From: Saccoglossus kowalevskii
Lineage: Eukaryota > Hemichordata > Enteropneusta > Harrimaniidae
Assembly: GCF_000003605.2 (NCBI RefSeq)
Contig: NW_003108083.1
Span: 539,832-603,831 of the forward strand
DNA: 64,000 bases
Direction of reading: 5' to 3'
Notes under the pieces: model-generated
Told to the model about the DNA's origin: nothing
Database searches by the model: none
What the model saw: the letters and a program-made list of their open reading frames with translations, nothing else
Program-made: the position numbers and the translations under genes
Shown here: positions 23,364 through 35,215 of the stretch, piece by piece
How positions within the stretch are numbered: position 1 is the first letter of the stretch
How the letters are laid out: the number at the start of each line of letters is the position of its first letter

Positions 23364-25782
23364 AGAATTTGGCTCGATCAGAAATTGATAGTACTCGTTA
23401 ATTAGAATTCTGTATATACTTGTTTAAACTAAATATCAATACCGGCCCTCCCTACCGTATAGACTTGTTTGTGTGAAAACGCATTCATAGATTGGATACC
23501 TCTGTAAACCGTGTGACGTAACGTTGGTGTTCAGTTTTATAGTAAGAATCAATGTATTTCAAAAAAACAATACAATTTATATTATATGCTAAAAAATAGT
23601 CAATGGGATACATTATTTGGCTTGTACATTTTTGTCGACTGTAATACTATTTGCCAAATAATAAAAAAAAAACATAAAACTGAAACATTAAAGCGGGAGG
23701 GTCGTCACCTGCGCACGCGCGGGGGTTCCAAGCGACGATAACAACACACGCTAAGAACACAAAGGCTCGTGGGTAGACGCTTGTTTTAAAAACAATGACA
23801 CGCTATGGCCACCTGACGCATGCGTAGGTGACTACTCCCTCGCTTTAATAATACCTGTCACACTGAGTACGATGACAAATGCCAAGAAGTCTGGGTAGGC
23901 AGCGATACCAGGCATATTCATTGGTATGTATTTCATAGAAAAGTTCTCCAGATTTTCCCCGAGCATTGAATCAAAATAACCACTCCATCCCCTGGCAACG
24001 CTTGCTGATCCTGTTAATATATAAGGAAAATGTAAGTTATAAGGAAGTTAATCTAACAAATGAGAGATGATTCTCAAACAATAGAACGTACTAGAATTGA
24101 TTTCTTATACTGTTTGAATCAGATTATATGTATTCCATATTCATGCGGCACAATCTAGAGCGTATTCACAAACACGCACACAAATGACTATTTGAGTAGT
24201 TTAAGGAGTTTACGTTTATCGGATGATAAAGACCGTTATCCAATATGACAGATTAGAAGTCTTGCATAATGTCTCAAATTTAAGAAAACAATGCGTTTAA
24301 TAAGGTTCGAAACTATGACGAAAAGCGGTACTGAAATCAGTATGCCGTGTGCATGTTTTGTATATGCAAATTATTTATCAACATATTTTGTCATGCAGCC
24401 GTAATCTCTAATTAACATTTAATATCTCTAATTTAAACAGAGACCTTGACCAATGAATCTCTCCTAGTAAAGAATATGTACATACACCATGACGGAAGTA
24501 TGCTATACTCTCATTGGTACACAAAAGACACGTGATATAATGGTCGCCATACCTATGACATATTCCAATATCATGTTCCAGCCAATAACAAAGCCCCACA
24601 GTTCACCAACAGTGACATAAGCGTATACGTAGGCCGAGCCAGCGCGAGGAACCCGAGCACCAAACTCAGCATAGCAAAGACCTGCGTGTAAAAAAAAAAC
24701 AATAGATAGTCATTAAACAAGTGTAAGTTATTTGCGGCTGAATGCAAGTCTTCGTCGTAATTTTAGATGCGTCAAGACCCATTGCGTGGATGAGTCACAT
24801 GATCGGGAAGATGTGGCGGTGGGTCACGGTTTAGGAACCAGTGTACGTGTTACGATCAACATACGTAATGGCGCACACACTGTAGATCCTCTATCATTTA
24901 ACCTTCATGTAGGGACCACGGGGTATTTATTCACAGAATCACGGGTGTGAAAACAAAGCTCACGGTCCTTTTGGATGAATATTCACATTATGTGCAAACA
25001 ACATTTAGACAGCGGCAAAATGATGTATTGGTCGACCAAAAACAGTAATTTTCATGCTATTTAATATACAGATGGACATAAACAATCCTCAATTACCAAC
25101 AAACACATTTTAGGGCAACATCTGATTTGATCAGAAAATATATAGAAGATTTGTTAGGGTCACGTACTGGCAATGGTTCTATTCTTGTAATGTTGATATA
25201 ACTAATAGTTAATTGAAATAGTTGAGAGCAAGATTAAACATAAATTGGAAAAATTGGATTTCAGAATACGGAAATATCAGTGAAAACAATTAAATGCTAT
25301 TTTTGAAATAGTGAAAAATTGAACAAAACTCGGACAACAAATAGAATTAAATTTTAATTACGCCTTTTGAGAAAATTTGCATAATCATGCCCAATCATTG
25401 TACAAGATTATTACTGTATTTGAGAGAATATGTTATATTGCTATTAATCACTGACCTTATGCAAATAGAACTGAGTAGGGTGAGCGCCCTCTCGTGACGG
25501 GTTTGAAGCGCCAGGGGGCGCAAAGTACTCTCCAAACGTCTTACCTGAAAGGACTGAAGCAATCCCCGCTATCAAAAATGAAAGAACAACTGATGGGCCG
25601 GCGACTTCTTTGCCTACTTGTCCGGCGATTACATAGAGACCGGTTCCTAGTGTCCCTCCGATGCCCAACGCAGTCAGATCGATAGTGTCCAGACAACGCT
25701 TCAGATTACTCTCTTCGATGTAAGCAAAATCTATATATTTCTTACGTAACAGGCGCTGTTTAAATCTATGGCATATCGTCAT
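14568..25782 (-). CDS. Cationic amino acid transporter (SLC7A / CAT type), 11 exons, complete
   Basis: Exons, in order of translation: 25545-25782, 24553-24681, 23855-24010, 21972-22232, 21459-21681, 20797-20936, 19575-19677, 18675-18838, 17900-18066, 15111-15219, 14568-14746. All junctions have GT/AG and matching phases, giving 622 residues, the normal CAT length. This family carries arginine, lysine and ornithine across the plasma membrane through about 14 membrane segments. Seen directly: [15 protein letters not shown] (40-54), [12 protein letters not shown] with E85 at the position of the essential CAT glutamate, [22 protein letters not shown] (262-273), SIGTLLAYT, and [13 protein letters not shown] near the end. 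The C-tail is acidic (DDDSDD) and has EGAPLL, a fit to the [DE]xxxL[LI] sorting motif. The ATG context AAACCATGA is good. SLC7A4 or SLC7A14-like membership cannot be excluded by eye. Confidence 0.95.
15540..16200. repeat. Degenerate tandem array interrupted by a MITE
   Basis: Repeated phrases such as TATTGGGAGCATAAAATTAG, TTGTGGGCATAATATTAG, GGGATACAATTCATGGCAC and GGAATAATTCACGGACA recur at roughly 60-base steps on both sides of the MITE at 15650-15955. It lies in the last-but-two intron of SLC7A (between 17900 and 15219 it is the 3' neighbour of exon 10). Period and copy number are uncertain. Confidence 0.45.
15650..15955 (-). mobile_element. MITE, subfamily A1, copy 1
   Basis: In reverse complement it aligns by eye over its full length with 56029-56338, including GATTGGAAGGTATCGAAG, GTGTTTATCAACACAAATG and the inverted ends GGTCGTCGCGC...GCATG. 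Ends are TTAAGG and CTAAGG, so the flanking TTAA is decayed on one side. It interrupts a tandem array in the intron between SLC7A exons 9 and 10. Confidence 0.7.
19038..19160. mobile_element. MITE, subfamily A2, copy with decayed right end
   Basis: Starts at TTAAAGGGCGGCAGTCG. Internal CGCGTCCTGTTCGATATGGG and GCGACGTATACAACGCGTGT match the reverse complements of 48777-48899 and 10192-10332. The right end near GCTGCGCGACTTG lacks a clean TTAA. Located in the intron between SLC7A exons 7 and 8. Confidence 0.6.
19180..19385. repeat. Degenerate tandem repeat
   Basis: About four imperfect copies of a unit containing CATGTAAACATCACCTAGACAGCT (as CATGTAAACATCACCTAAACAG, CATATAAATGCCACCTAGACAG, CATGTAAACATCACCTAGACAG, ACTTTGAAACATCGTTAGGACAG). 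Intronic. Confidence 0.6.
20140..20520. repeat. Dispersed repeat, copy 2
   Basis: Counterpart of 12955-13400 in the same orientation, with shared phrases listed there. It lies between SLC7A exons 6 and 7. Confidence 0.55.
22511..22732. mobile_element. TACTGTA-ended MITE, subfamily D2
   Basis: Ends TACTGTAAAATG and, inverted, TACTGTAAAGGGGG. The interior has ATTTTCACTGGGTTT facing AAACCCAGTGAATAATT. It resembles the D family at 28259, 34300 and 35019 in ends and in use of TTCACTGG words, but the interior differs. Intron between SLC7A exons 3 and 4. Confidence 0.6.
23327..23362. repeat. Poly-A tract of 36 bases
   Basis: Uninterrupted A run in the intron between SLC7A exons 3 and 4. It may be the tail of a retroposed sequence, but no body was recognised upstream. 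Confidence 0.95.
23688..23848. mobile_element. TTAA-flanked MITE, subfamily B, abutting a splice donor
   Basis: TTAA at 23688-23691 and 23845-23848 bound a 153-bp interior with inverted ends AGCGGGAGGGTCGTCACCTGCGCA and AGCGAGGGAGTAGTCACCTACGCA (second shown inverted). It matches 44112-44275 in reverse orientation. The SLC7A exon 3 donor is at 23854/23853, so the element starts at intron position +7. Confidence 0.85.
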
Positions 25783-25813
25783 GGTTTAAGTTCAGTATCA
25801 CAACATTATTTAT
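25783..25813 (-). other. SLC7A 5' UTR part and probable UTR-intron acceptor
   Basis: On the minus strand a pyrimidine-rich stretch ends in TTTTTTGATTTCAG at 25814, giving a plausible acceptor 31 bases before the ATG. A non-coding first exon further right is inferred. Confidence 0.45.
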
Positions 25814-28258
25814 CTGAAATCAAAAAAATATCAATTAAATTTTTCACTTACATTCCCGTTGTACGGTGGCCTCAAGAACACAATATAGACACTCAAATAC
25901 GCCACATTGTTCTGTGCTGTGAAGACGTACCCTTTCTTGTTGAACGGCGATTGCATTTGTTTGTTTGTTTGTTTGCTTTTTGGCCACGGTAATGTGTACC
26001 TTTTGGAGAACGCACGGAGATTACAGGATGCATATTGTATCGTACGCGTTACGAGCACAATGATTTTGAAATTGATGTACAACGATCGTATTTATGATGG
26101 TTAATTTTTAAAAAAATATGTCACCGTGTGTATAATACAAACTACTTTCGATTTTATATTTTTATTCCCGGGCCGAGTTACATCACAGAAAAACGCACTA
26201 TGTTGCTACGACGAGCACCACTGTACCATGTGAATCTGTGAGCTATGCGCCAGCTGCTGTTGCCGGTCGAAAAAGCCGGTGAAACCAGCTAAAATCGAAG
26301 AAACAGCATAAATTCAACTCTGAAGGAATCCTGAACAACCAAATTTATATATGTTTCACATGTAGGGGTATCCTAATTGCACTGTTCATGGCAGTCTCAA
26401 CAACTACCCTAAAATACCGGTACAGTAGAGTAAACGGCCTTTGTTTTTACTGTGATGGTTGCCAGGCGATGAAAATGCCCGAATATCCGCCCGAAAATAG
26501 TTGTTTACTAGTCATAGGAACGACCGAATAATTTCTGTATTCTCAGTACTGCTCTGTGTCTACCAATCCATGTTAGAGTGCCACCATCGTTGCACCTGCA
26601 CCGCTATACGAGTTACAAGCTACGTATACAACGCGTGTATTATATAATAATCAATTTATATCAATTTTAATTTTCTAAAATATTCTTTGATATGTTAAAA
26701 CATTGTTTCATATTCTAGTTCATGATGTTTTTGACTAAATAAATGAAACATACACAAACAAGACCAGATCAGAAATTCGATTAAACCACAAATCTGGAAT
26801 GATTAGGTTAAAAATAGGAATCAACGCCAGGTTATCGTTGTTTACCGCATGAGCACATTCTCTTTCATTTAATTTGATATAAACAAGATTCATGGCGCGC
26901 CCCCAAAACGTCTAAATCCATACACCCCCGCCCCCCGTACATTCTACATCCTACATTCCTGATCTATGGAAGTGTTCAACCAAATGTTAATTGATATCCG
27001 CTTTGGGAACGGGTCCATGGATAGGCCCACGTCACCTCAATATTGATTTTCTACTATAATTCAAAAATATTTTAAGTTCGTGTTTCCTATTCAATCTCCA
27101 TATGAACATAGAAGATACAGTTAGAGTTGTTAACCCACGAGTGAAACAATATTTACAAAACGTGCGTGAGTTTAATAACTCTGAAAACGTACAGTCGACG
27201 ACACGATTTTGATGTCCTGTTTATCTTCAGTTCTGTATCCGTATCCGATGTGAGCACAAAACTAACATCGGAATCCAATTTTGAACAGCGTTTCATAGAT
27301 GATCTTCGCTGTTCAATGATGAAAATTTACACTTTGTGTATTAACAGTTTACTCAGTTGACCGTCGCTTGACAATTGTCAACTCATCTCTAAACCATGCA
27401 AATAATGCCACGTTAATGATGACATACGAGACAATAGGTAAATGGAATGAGGAATTGGTAAAATTACACTCGTCCTAAACGCCTGAACCACTCATCTGTT
27501 TTCGTGATTACAGAGGTGAAGAAACAAAAAAATGTTCTGCGACGATTTACTTCCAGGTTCGCTGGTAATCGGCTAATATTTTCTCTGTTCTGTATGGTTA
27601 TATTCAAGCGATGTTAGTTTATCAAAAAGGTCATGATATCACTAACGCATCGAGGTGTTCCTCATGAAATCATAATTTTGGTGTAGTAACTTGCCCATTT
27701 TTAATGATGTACACGGGTCTGTTGGGTGTTTTATTTCGTTACATGAGACTCATATTCACCGGCTTTGAAACCGTCGATTCGGACCATGCAAGCGATTGTG
27801 GCCAATGTTAATCGGAAAATATAGAAAACATATAGACACGAATTACAAATTCAAACGTTGCTATAAAACGCGATCGAACGAGTTACGTATCTCGTGTCCC
27901 CCTAGCTACTAGAATACCTGTTCTATGATCATGACGAACCAACTTCTCTCATTATGTAAAAGGAGAACCTTCGTTTTAGTGTGGGAACCGTCATTTGATT
28001 TGATTTGATTTGATTTGATATCAATGCTGAATCAATATTCATGTCATGGATGCACGGATGTGCGAAAATGTCACAGCTGTCACATATGCTGCGACAGTTA
28101 CTCCATTAACTTAATCACTGTTTGTGGTGTATATAGGAATTTTATTATTGAAAAGGTCGATTGAATATTCAACAATGTTTGTTTGTTTTTGTCGTTGTTA
28201 CAGATGAAAAGATAGGGGAGAAGGTAATTACTCGGGTCTGACAACTGTCCAAATTATA
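25814..28258. other. Non-coding region right of SLC7A
   Basis: No gene recognised. A fragment at about 26560-26640 (CACCATCGTTGCAC, TACGTATACAACGCGTGT) looks like a decayed A2 MITE. A simple (TTTGA)n run lies near 27996-28018. The promoter of SLC7A should be here but no element could be assigned. Confidence 0.4.
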
Positions 28259-28428
28259 TACTGTATATATAAATGATTCAGTGAAAATAAAATCCAGTGA
28301 ATATACAGTTATTCCCATATTTTTACATTCAACTCATCAAAAATCAGCGAAAATTAATTCCATACAAAACACCAAAAAGGTCTATTCAGCGAAAATTAAT
28401 TCCAGCTAAAATAAAGTATTTCACAGTA
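28259..28428. mobile_element. TACTGTA-ended MITE, subfamily D, copy 1
   Basis: Left end TACTGTATATATAAA, right end AAAATAAAGTATTTCACAGTA. Interior CAGTGAAAATAAAATCCAGTGAAT and CATACAAAACACC match 35019-35215. Confidence 0.65.
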
Positions 28429-29058
28429 CCACTTTACTGCGCCAAATGATTGATGGGATATTAATACTTCTGGTTATAGTAAAGCGCAGATGAAATCAAA
28501 TTTGTCTTGAAAAAATGTGATGACCAACATTAAATTAATTACGTCACGAAATCTGTTGCGACGTAATAAAGCAATTATATGGTACTAACCAATCAGCGTA
28601 TAAAATCATATGCGATCACGTGATATACCAGTAGAGAGGGTAAGTGAAGAGAGCACTAATACTAATTTGATTGTTATGTTCGTACCGCTGTATTTCACAA
28701 ATCGCTTTAAAACTACAGAATTTTTCTCGCGAAAGATGAAGCAGATGGTGAAACTGGTTTGTAATATTTTTATGCAAACAGACGAGGGCGAAGAAGATGT
28801 GTCGCGTAATAAACAGCGCGAACTGTCACGGAAATGGTGAATCCGTTGTAGAAATCCTCGCGTTTTGCGGTGTCATTTTGGGAGATACTTTCCTCTCAAA
28901 GAATCGATATTGACAACAGGACCGGACAGAATGCAGTCACAAACCGTACTTATTGCACACACGTGTGGCTTAGTGTTTAGCTTGCCCGTGCAGTATGACG
29001 CGATATCTCGAGTTCGAACGTGACTGCCAATTAGGAATCGTACATACTGTCAGACACA

Positions 29059-29213
29059 CAGTGGCGGATTCAGACGGGGGCAGGGGGGCCACCAACCCCC
29101 CAAACGCATGACGATTCATATCATCTGTATTACGCATAGCTTCTCTGCAATTTACGCTCCGTATATCTTAAGCGAGGCTTGGACAAAAATACATTTTGCT
29201 GGATCCGCCACTG
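29059..29213. mobile_element. hAT-type MITE with perfect 8-bp target duplication
   Basis: The 155-bp element has terminal inverted repeats CAGTGGCGGATTCAG and CAGTGGCGGATCCAG (inverted). CAGACACA flanks it at 29051-29058 and 29214-29221. The 8-bp duplication and CAGNGGCGG ends are typical of hAT non-autonomous elements. It has no coding capacity. Confidence 0.9.
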
Positions 29214-30399
29214 CAGACACATGACATTCAGATTTGGAAAAACGATGAAATACTCAGGCGGGCGGCCTGTTCTACTTAGTCATCAGTGCAAGTGCAAATT
29301 ACAGTGTCATTGCTACGAGTAGCGAATTTCGTGATAGCTGGCACTTTCTGTACGATAACCTTATGTGTATATATATTTAGTTTACCTAGTAATAAATTGC
29401 CTTTAAATGTGAACTTGACTGATTCGATCATGAAATTTGTATTGCATCAAATACTTTGTATACATATATATCTAGTGGTGAATTATCATGGAAACCTGAA
29501 ATTTCGCAAATTGTGTTTTTGTATATAGAGGTCTGAACGAATTGTACCTGACACCCCTATGACCAAAATGGTTTGGTCACATTGACAACACAAAATGACT
29601 ACGCTGTCACGGTAGTCACTGATTCTGCGTGCGATGAATACAACATCTTAGAGCATATTGGTGATTGTCTGATATCATTTTTGTTCATAGTGTTTTATTA
29701 AGCTGTACATCCGTTAATAAGATGCTAAATGTTTGGGTTTAAAATTTGCTTATGACCTGAGAAACATCACAAATTGCGCTGTAATTTTAACAATTCGCGT
29801 GTAAGCAAGTCTGGTTCAATATGTTCGTTAATATCGCTTATCAACAGGTGGTAACATATGGTGTATACCACACCGTCACACAGCATTGATTTTTTTAAAA
29901 ATATTATCAAAAACAGGAAACCACGATTATTGTGAACAATTTTTTCACCACGATACAAAAATAGTAAAAATGTGACGCAATTAATGCATGATGACGTCAC
30001 AAACTGTATCATTTTTCCATTGATATCGACACATCCGGTGTTTGCACCTTGAACATGTTACAAATTAGTGAACGTTGTATTCACTATAACTCGCTTTTAT
30101 CATACCGCACACAGTGCTGGTTATTTGCATTCCGAGACTTGTCTTCATATCGACGGGACGCATTGGCGGTGAGTCGTACGTATCGTATCGTTGCAATAGG
30201 CCTGAAACGAACCTTGGAACTAAATTATTCGGGGATGGCCGCGAAAAACGAATCATAACGGCAAGATGTCACAATTGTGATTATAATTAGGAATATATTA
30301 GAAATGTCAATGATATAAACTGAAATTCACATGTACTTTATTATTACGTACGTGTTGACTAACACATGATAATATCTTCACTGTGGTTTGGAAATGGGT

Positions 30400-30556
30400 G
30401 CCCCGATTAGTATGACCATGTTTCACGTGCGTGGTCCCATATCAAACAATGACGAGATGTGACGACCACCGCCCTTTGAAGACCTCGTCTTTGTGGGTTC
30501 CAGCATGCGACGTATACAATGCATGAAAAATACGTGATTTATTTACACGTCCTTTA
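30400..30556. mobile_element. Decayed A-family MITE fragments
   Basis: GACGACCACCGCCCTTTGAAG at 30461-30481 is an A-family end with TTAA changed to TTGA. GCGACGTATACAATGCATG and CACGTCCTTTAAAA follow. Boundaries are uncertain and two fragments may be joined. Confidence 0.45.
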
Positions 30557-32499
30557 AAATGGTTTGCATAAACGAATCAGTGTGAGCTGTGTGTGCCTGG
30601 CCTCCACTAAATTTCAGACCTTTTTCGTGGTCCGAGATCAAACTAAAGATTGCCAGTATAAAAGGCAGAAATTGACACGTCAATAAAAACCTGTAAACAA
30701 AGAGGCTGATATCTGATCGATTGGTGGGTATTAGGTTTGGGTAGCTTATCAGGCACAGTCTTGAAATTGACTCAAGTTTGTTGTTCACTTTGGTGTTGCG
30801 TTTCCCTAAAGCTAGTACGGTATACACAAACCAATAAAAATCGTATCGAATCAAGTCGAGTAATTTAAGTTGTATATATTCGGTAACACTCATCACCAGC
30901 GTGTTCGTTCTGAACGGCTAATCGCCGGATTTAGAGGCACCCCATGACGCGGATAATATTTTGAAATTCCCTCTGAAATATCGCCTCGCCAAAACAAATA
31001 CTACTGAAGTACTCTCTTATGTTTTGGTGAAAACATAATATTACGCATGGACTATACAGTGTAAGGCGATCATATATGTCAACGTACCGGTCATACTGTG
31101 GCTGGTATGCACGACAACCAACTAGTGGTTCGTACATAGTTAGAGAGTTGCATACATTACTTTATATGTGAGTATGTTTATTCTTTATTTCGCGGTATTC
31201 CGGCATTCGCCATTTATAACCCCCATAATATTTTATTTATATTATTAAAAAAACAAACATCAAAAATAAACAAGGAACAAATCTTGTACATAATCGATAT
31301 CGATGAAAAACTGTTTATTTGAAAATACCCGTCACGGCAGTGCACGAGTATTAAATTAATCGTTGCTGGATTTAACCGCTCGTGTCAAAAATTAAATAAA
31401 ATTGAAAAAGAGATTTGTGTGCTCAGTCTTAATAACAACCACTGTGACATTATATCCGTTATAGTTGTTAACAGAAAATGGGATCAACAACAGCATATTT
31501 CTGTCATGAATCGTAACATAGTGCTAACGAAAACATACGATTAAATATACAATGTCACGCTAGACAATCGGCCCCACCTGTGTAGGCCTCTACGCCGGGT
31601 CGATTGTGGTATATAGAGAGGAGACATTTTATGAAATTGTATGTATATTTCAGAAAGAACTATACGTTCGAGTTTACAGAAAGTTAAAAATAATGCAATA
31701 AGTCGTTTTGTATATAACTTGTACTGATTTACATTGTGACACGAAATTACTGAGTGTAAATTTTAAACGAGACAAGCATATCGAAATGAATTTATTTTGT
31801 AATGTTCACTTTGCACATTGGGATTAATTTAAATAATACCGCCCACCGCCTAATGTCGCATATAAATGTAGTACCTTCACTTTGACATATCTTACGGCGG
31901 GTTTTGTCACTATTCTAGTACGCCGCACCTGATGTACTAGAATGTGACGAGTATCGCAAAAGCCCTCAGCGTCGAGTGTATTGGCCGTTCTCGCGGGGCG
32001 TGACAAAACAATGAATCTATACATACATTTGAAATCCTTTAATTTCTAATTGTTGCTGATCTTGAATTAAAAATAATGACCGAGCAGACACCTGAACTAT
32101 CCCCGAACAGTCAGCCATGTTGCGACGACCAGTACCGCTAGAGGGGGCGGGAGTGGGAGTTAGAATTAGAAATACAAGTGTAAAAATAGACTCCATCTAC
32201 ATGCAGAGCTATCGAAAAATTTATGTTTAAACAAGAGTACAAGAACGCTTGCATGTGAAGCACAACAAATCATCGTCTACACCTGCCCCTAAACTACTGG
32301 TCTGCCCTTCACACTTGGTACTATAATGCACAAAAATAATGGCACAACATAACGCAATGATTGTAAAATAAAATATTTTGCGTTGTTACTGGTAATGACT
32401 TTTGAACAATGGAATAAGACAATCATAGCTGATTACTGGGTTCTGATGTTTAACCGTGACTATTGCGTGCGTTATTCTATTTAGTTCGCAATGTTTTGT
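30557..32499. other. Non-coding stretch, nothing recognised
   Basis: Short ORFs on both strands lack domain features or splice context. No repeat boundary was found. Confidence 0.4.
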
Positions 32500-32940
32500 A
32501 TTTTTATTCATAGACTTGTATTAGGTTGTGTTCGTGTGGATGTCACTTCTCTGATAAATTAAGCATGCCAAATCATTGTTATTATTTTGTATTTGCCTGC
32601 ACATTGGTGTGTACATACTATATGGGATCTGCTCAGATTATTTGCCTAAAAAACATTCATAGATGTTACACTCGCATGAAATATAACTATCATTTATATT
32701 TCCTAAATGTTCAGTCTCACAGAGATAAAATGTTATGCAGGAGAGGCGTCAGGTTGTGGAACAGTTTGAGATCTTTAAATGTGTATGGAATATTTTTTTT
32801 TATTTAAATATCATTTAGTTGGTTTAATTAAGTAGTTTTAGCTTGTAAAGAATCCTTTGTGAGTTTATTAATTAAAAACGAGTTTTAAATGGTAGCACAA
32901 AATTGTGTAAATCAATATATTAATCAATCAATCAATCAAA
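32500..32940 (+). mobile_element. 5'-truncated LINE 3' end (CR1/Jockey-like)
   Basis: The translation ends HRDKMLCRRGVRLWNSLRSL, close to the R..G..LWNSL signature at the C-terminus of many CR1/Jockey-type reverse transcriptases, preceded by H(R)CYTRMKYNYH. A short 3' UTR follows and ends in an (AATC)4 run at about 32924-32939, the usual simple-repeat tail of such elements. Confidence 0.65.
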
Positions 32941-34299
32941 CCAACGACAAGCGCGTGCATGATTCTTGTGCTTGTCCATAATTGGATATGATACGATGGT
33001 AATGATTACTGGTACGACTTTGAGTACTAGTATAACACGATTACATGCATGAATTACAACATTAAAAGAGACATGGGGAGTAGTTGTTTACTGTAAAAAC
33101 ACTACACTGACACTACAATATATAAACTCGACGATGAGATATTGTAGTAATATTTCGATAATTGAAATTTCGTAGTTTTAGCGTAAGCTGGTCTTATGTG
33201 TATCACGGTTTGTAGTTTCATATCTGTACGTACCATATATTAATATGATTGGAACCTACCTACCTACCTAAGTTGGCACGTGTACCGTTGATCGGACGTG
33301 ATCTTAGATCAATCGCCTCGTATGAATGACTGTGAATGACGACGAAAACACCCTAATTGTTTAGTTGGTCATTACAATTAAGTAGAATTCAGTTATCTAA
33401 TTACCATTTTACCAATACTGACCTGTATTTCATCGTTGGTTTGACCGCAACGTATGCCACAAACAAACAAACAAACAAACAACAATTCAATGAATAAACA
33501 CATACATCGTGACAATTAATGAATGACCGAGTGTCTTTATATAGTAGCATGTTAGTCACTGACATGTAAAGCAATACATCTGAACTGAATGAAACATACC
33601 TACACTGAACGCTTCACTGAAACTCCCTTTCACTATCACACCACGCTGAGCACTTCCGGAATCGGTAGATGTAAATGGCAAATCGGGCGCACGACACAGA
33701 TTCCCATAAAATAATACGTACACTTAATCCCAGGACCAGTAAATCGTGCCCCTGATAATATTCCACGCTATTTCACCGAGGGGTCTCCAGGCGACAACGT
33801 TTTTATGGATCCAATCTGCCACGTCCGGGTGCGATTACTGAGAGAGAATGGAAACATGTGTGATTTACATACATATTAATTTCGCGCATGCTCAGTTTGT
33901 TGTTATTTTCACCACCTGTCACATTTGCAGTTGCAATGAAACCGTGACGTGGTGAAGCGTTTTACCGTGACGTCACGATTGATTGCTGATCACAGCGTTC
34001 TATTTTTAAAGAGCATTAATAACAAATACTCGAACGTTGCAAATATTTGGTTTTCGTACTCGACACATGTAGGCTTGGACGGAAATTACTAGTCGTACCC
34101 GCACATGTAAAATAATTTAACGATGGTGGTATGGTTTGCTATACAAATTAATTGATACTACCGGTACTTTTTTTGACATGGTAAAATACGTGAACCCGTG
34201 ATCTGTACCACACCGGGGCCACGTTCATGGCTGTGTAAGACGTAACCCACCTGTGGAGCCCTGTGTTCATTGCCAGGAATTCGAATCGATTTCAAATGA

Positions 34300-34497
34300 A
34301 TCTAGTGGGAATAAATTTTCACTGAAAAGACTTTGTGTGTGTTTTGTATGGAATTTATTTTCACTGAGTTTTGACGAGTTGAATTTAAAGTATAGGAAAA
34401 CAGGTATATTTGCTGGATTTTATTTTCACTGAATTATTCCTTCAGCGAAAATAGCGAATATTAATTCCAAGGGAAAATATAAAGTATTCTACAGTAG
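34300..34497. mobile_element. TACTGTA-ended MITE, subfamily D, copy 2 (reverse)
   Basis: Interior TGTTTTGTATGGAATTTATTTTCACTGAG is the reverse of the interior at 28259 and 35019. The right end AAAGTATTCTACAGTA is intact, while the left end is decayed. Confidence 0.6.
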
Positions 34498-34528
34498 TAC
34501 ATCACAAAAATGCGACCTCAATACTTAG

Positions 34529-34673
34529 CAGGGGCGGTTCCAGCAAAATGTATTGGGGTCCAAGCTTCACTTAAAATTTAAATGGCAGAGAAGCTATGCG
34601 TAATCCAGATGATATGAATGATCGTTTGGGGGAGCATCCCCCCCCGGTTCCTCCCCCTCTGGATCCGCCACTG
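34529..34673. mobile_element. hAT-type MITE, second copy, opposite orientation
   Basis: Same family as 29059-29213 but reversed: CAGGGGCGGTTCCAG start, TGGATCCGCCACTG end, interior TGGCAGAGAAGCTATGCGTAATCCAGATGATATGAATG in opposite sense. Flanks ATACTTAG (34521-34528) and ATACCTAG (34674-34681) are an 8-bp target duplication with one change. Confidence 0.85.
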
Positions 34674-35018
34674 ATACCTAGGTATATTCAAATGGTGTAA
34701 GATTTCCCGTCGATGTTATTGATTTGCATTTCATTTGGAACCAAACAATATTTAGAGCGGGGTCAAACATTTGAAATCATGAGGGGTGGAGGGCGATGTC
34801 TTGTCTCTACATATTTATATTTGTGTTGAATTTTGCTAACGATTGTTCCTGTAACACCTTGTATGCATGTTTTCCTCTCGGTGTCTAGCTTGCATTTTTC
34901 ATTCAACAAATCTTTCAGTCACCCCCTATGATTTTAATTTTGTCGACTTCTGGCCTTCAAATTCAAATTCATCGCATCCACTGTTTCGAATATCGTGTGC
35001 TTATATAGATCCGTAGAA

Positions 35019-35215
35019 TACTGTAAAATACTTTATTTTCGCTTAGAATTCATTGTCGCTATTTTCGCTGAATGAATAATTCAGTGAAAATAAAATCCAG
35101 TGAATTTACCTTTTTTCCTATATTTTACATTCAACTAGTCAAAAATTCCATACAAAACACCCAAAAATCTTTTCAGTGAAAATTAATTCCAGCCAAAATA
35201 AAGTGTTCTACAGTA
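35019..35215. mobile_element. TACTGTA-ended MITE, subfamily D, best copy
   Basis: Inverted ends TACTGTAAAATACTTTATTTTCGC and TACTGTAGAACACTTTATTTTGG (second inverted). Length 197 bp. TA at both ends suggests a TA target site, as for Tc1/mariner-type elements. Confidence 0.75.
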
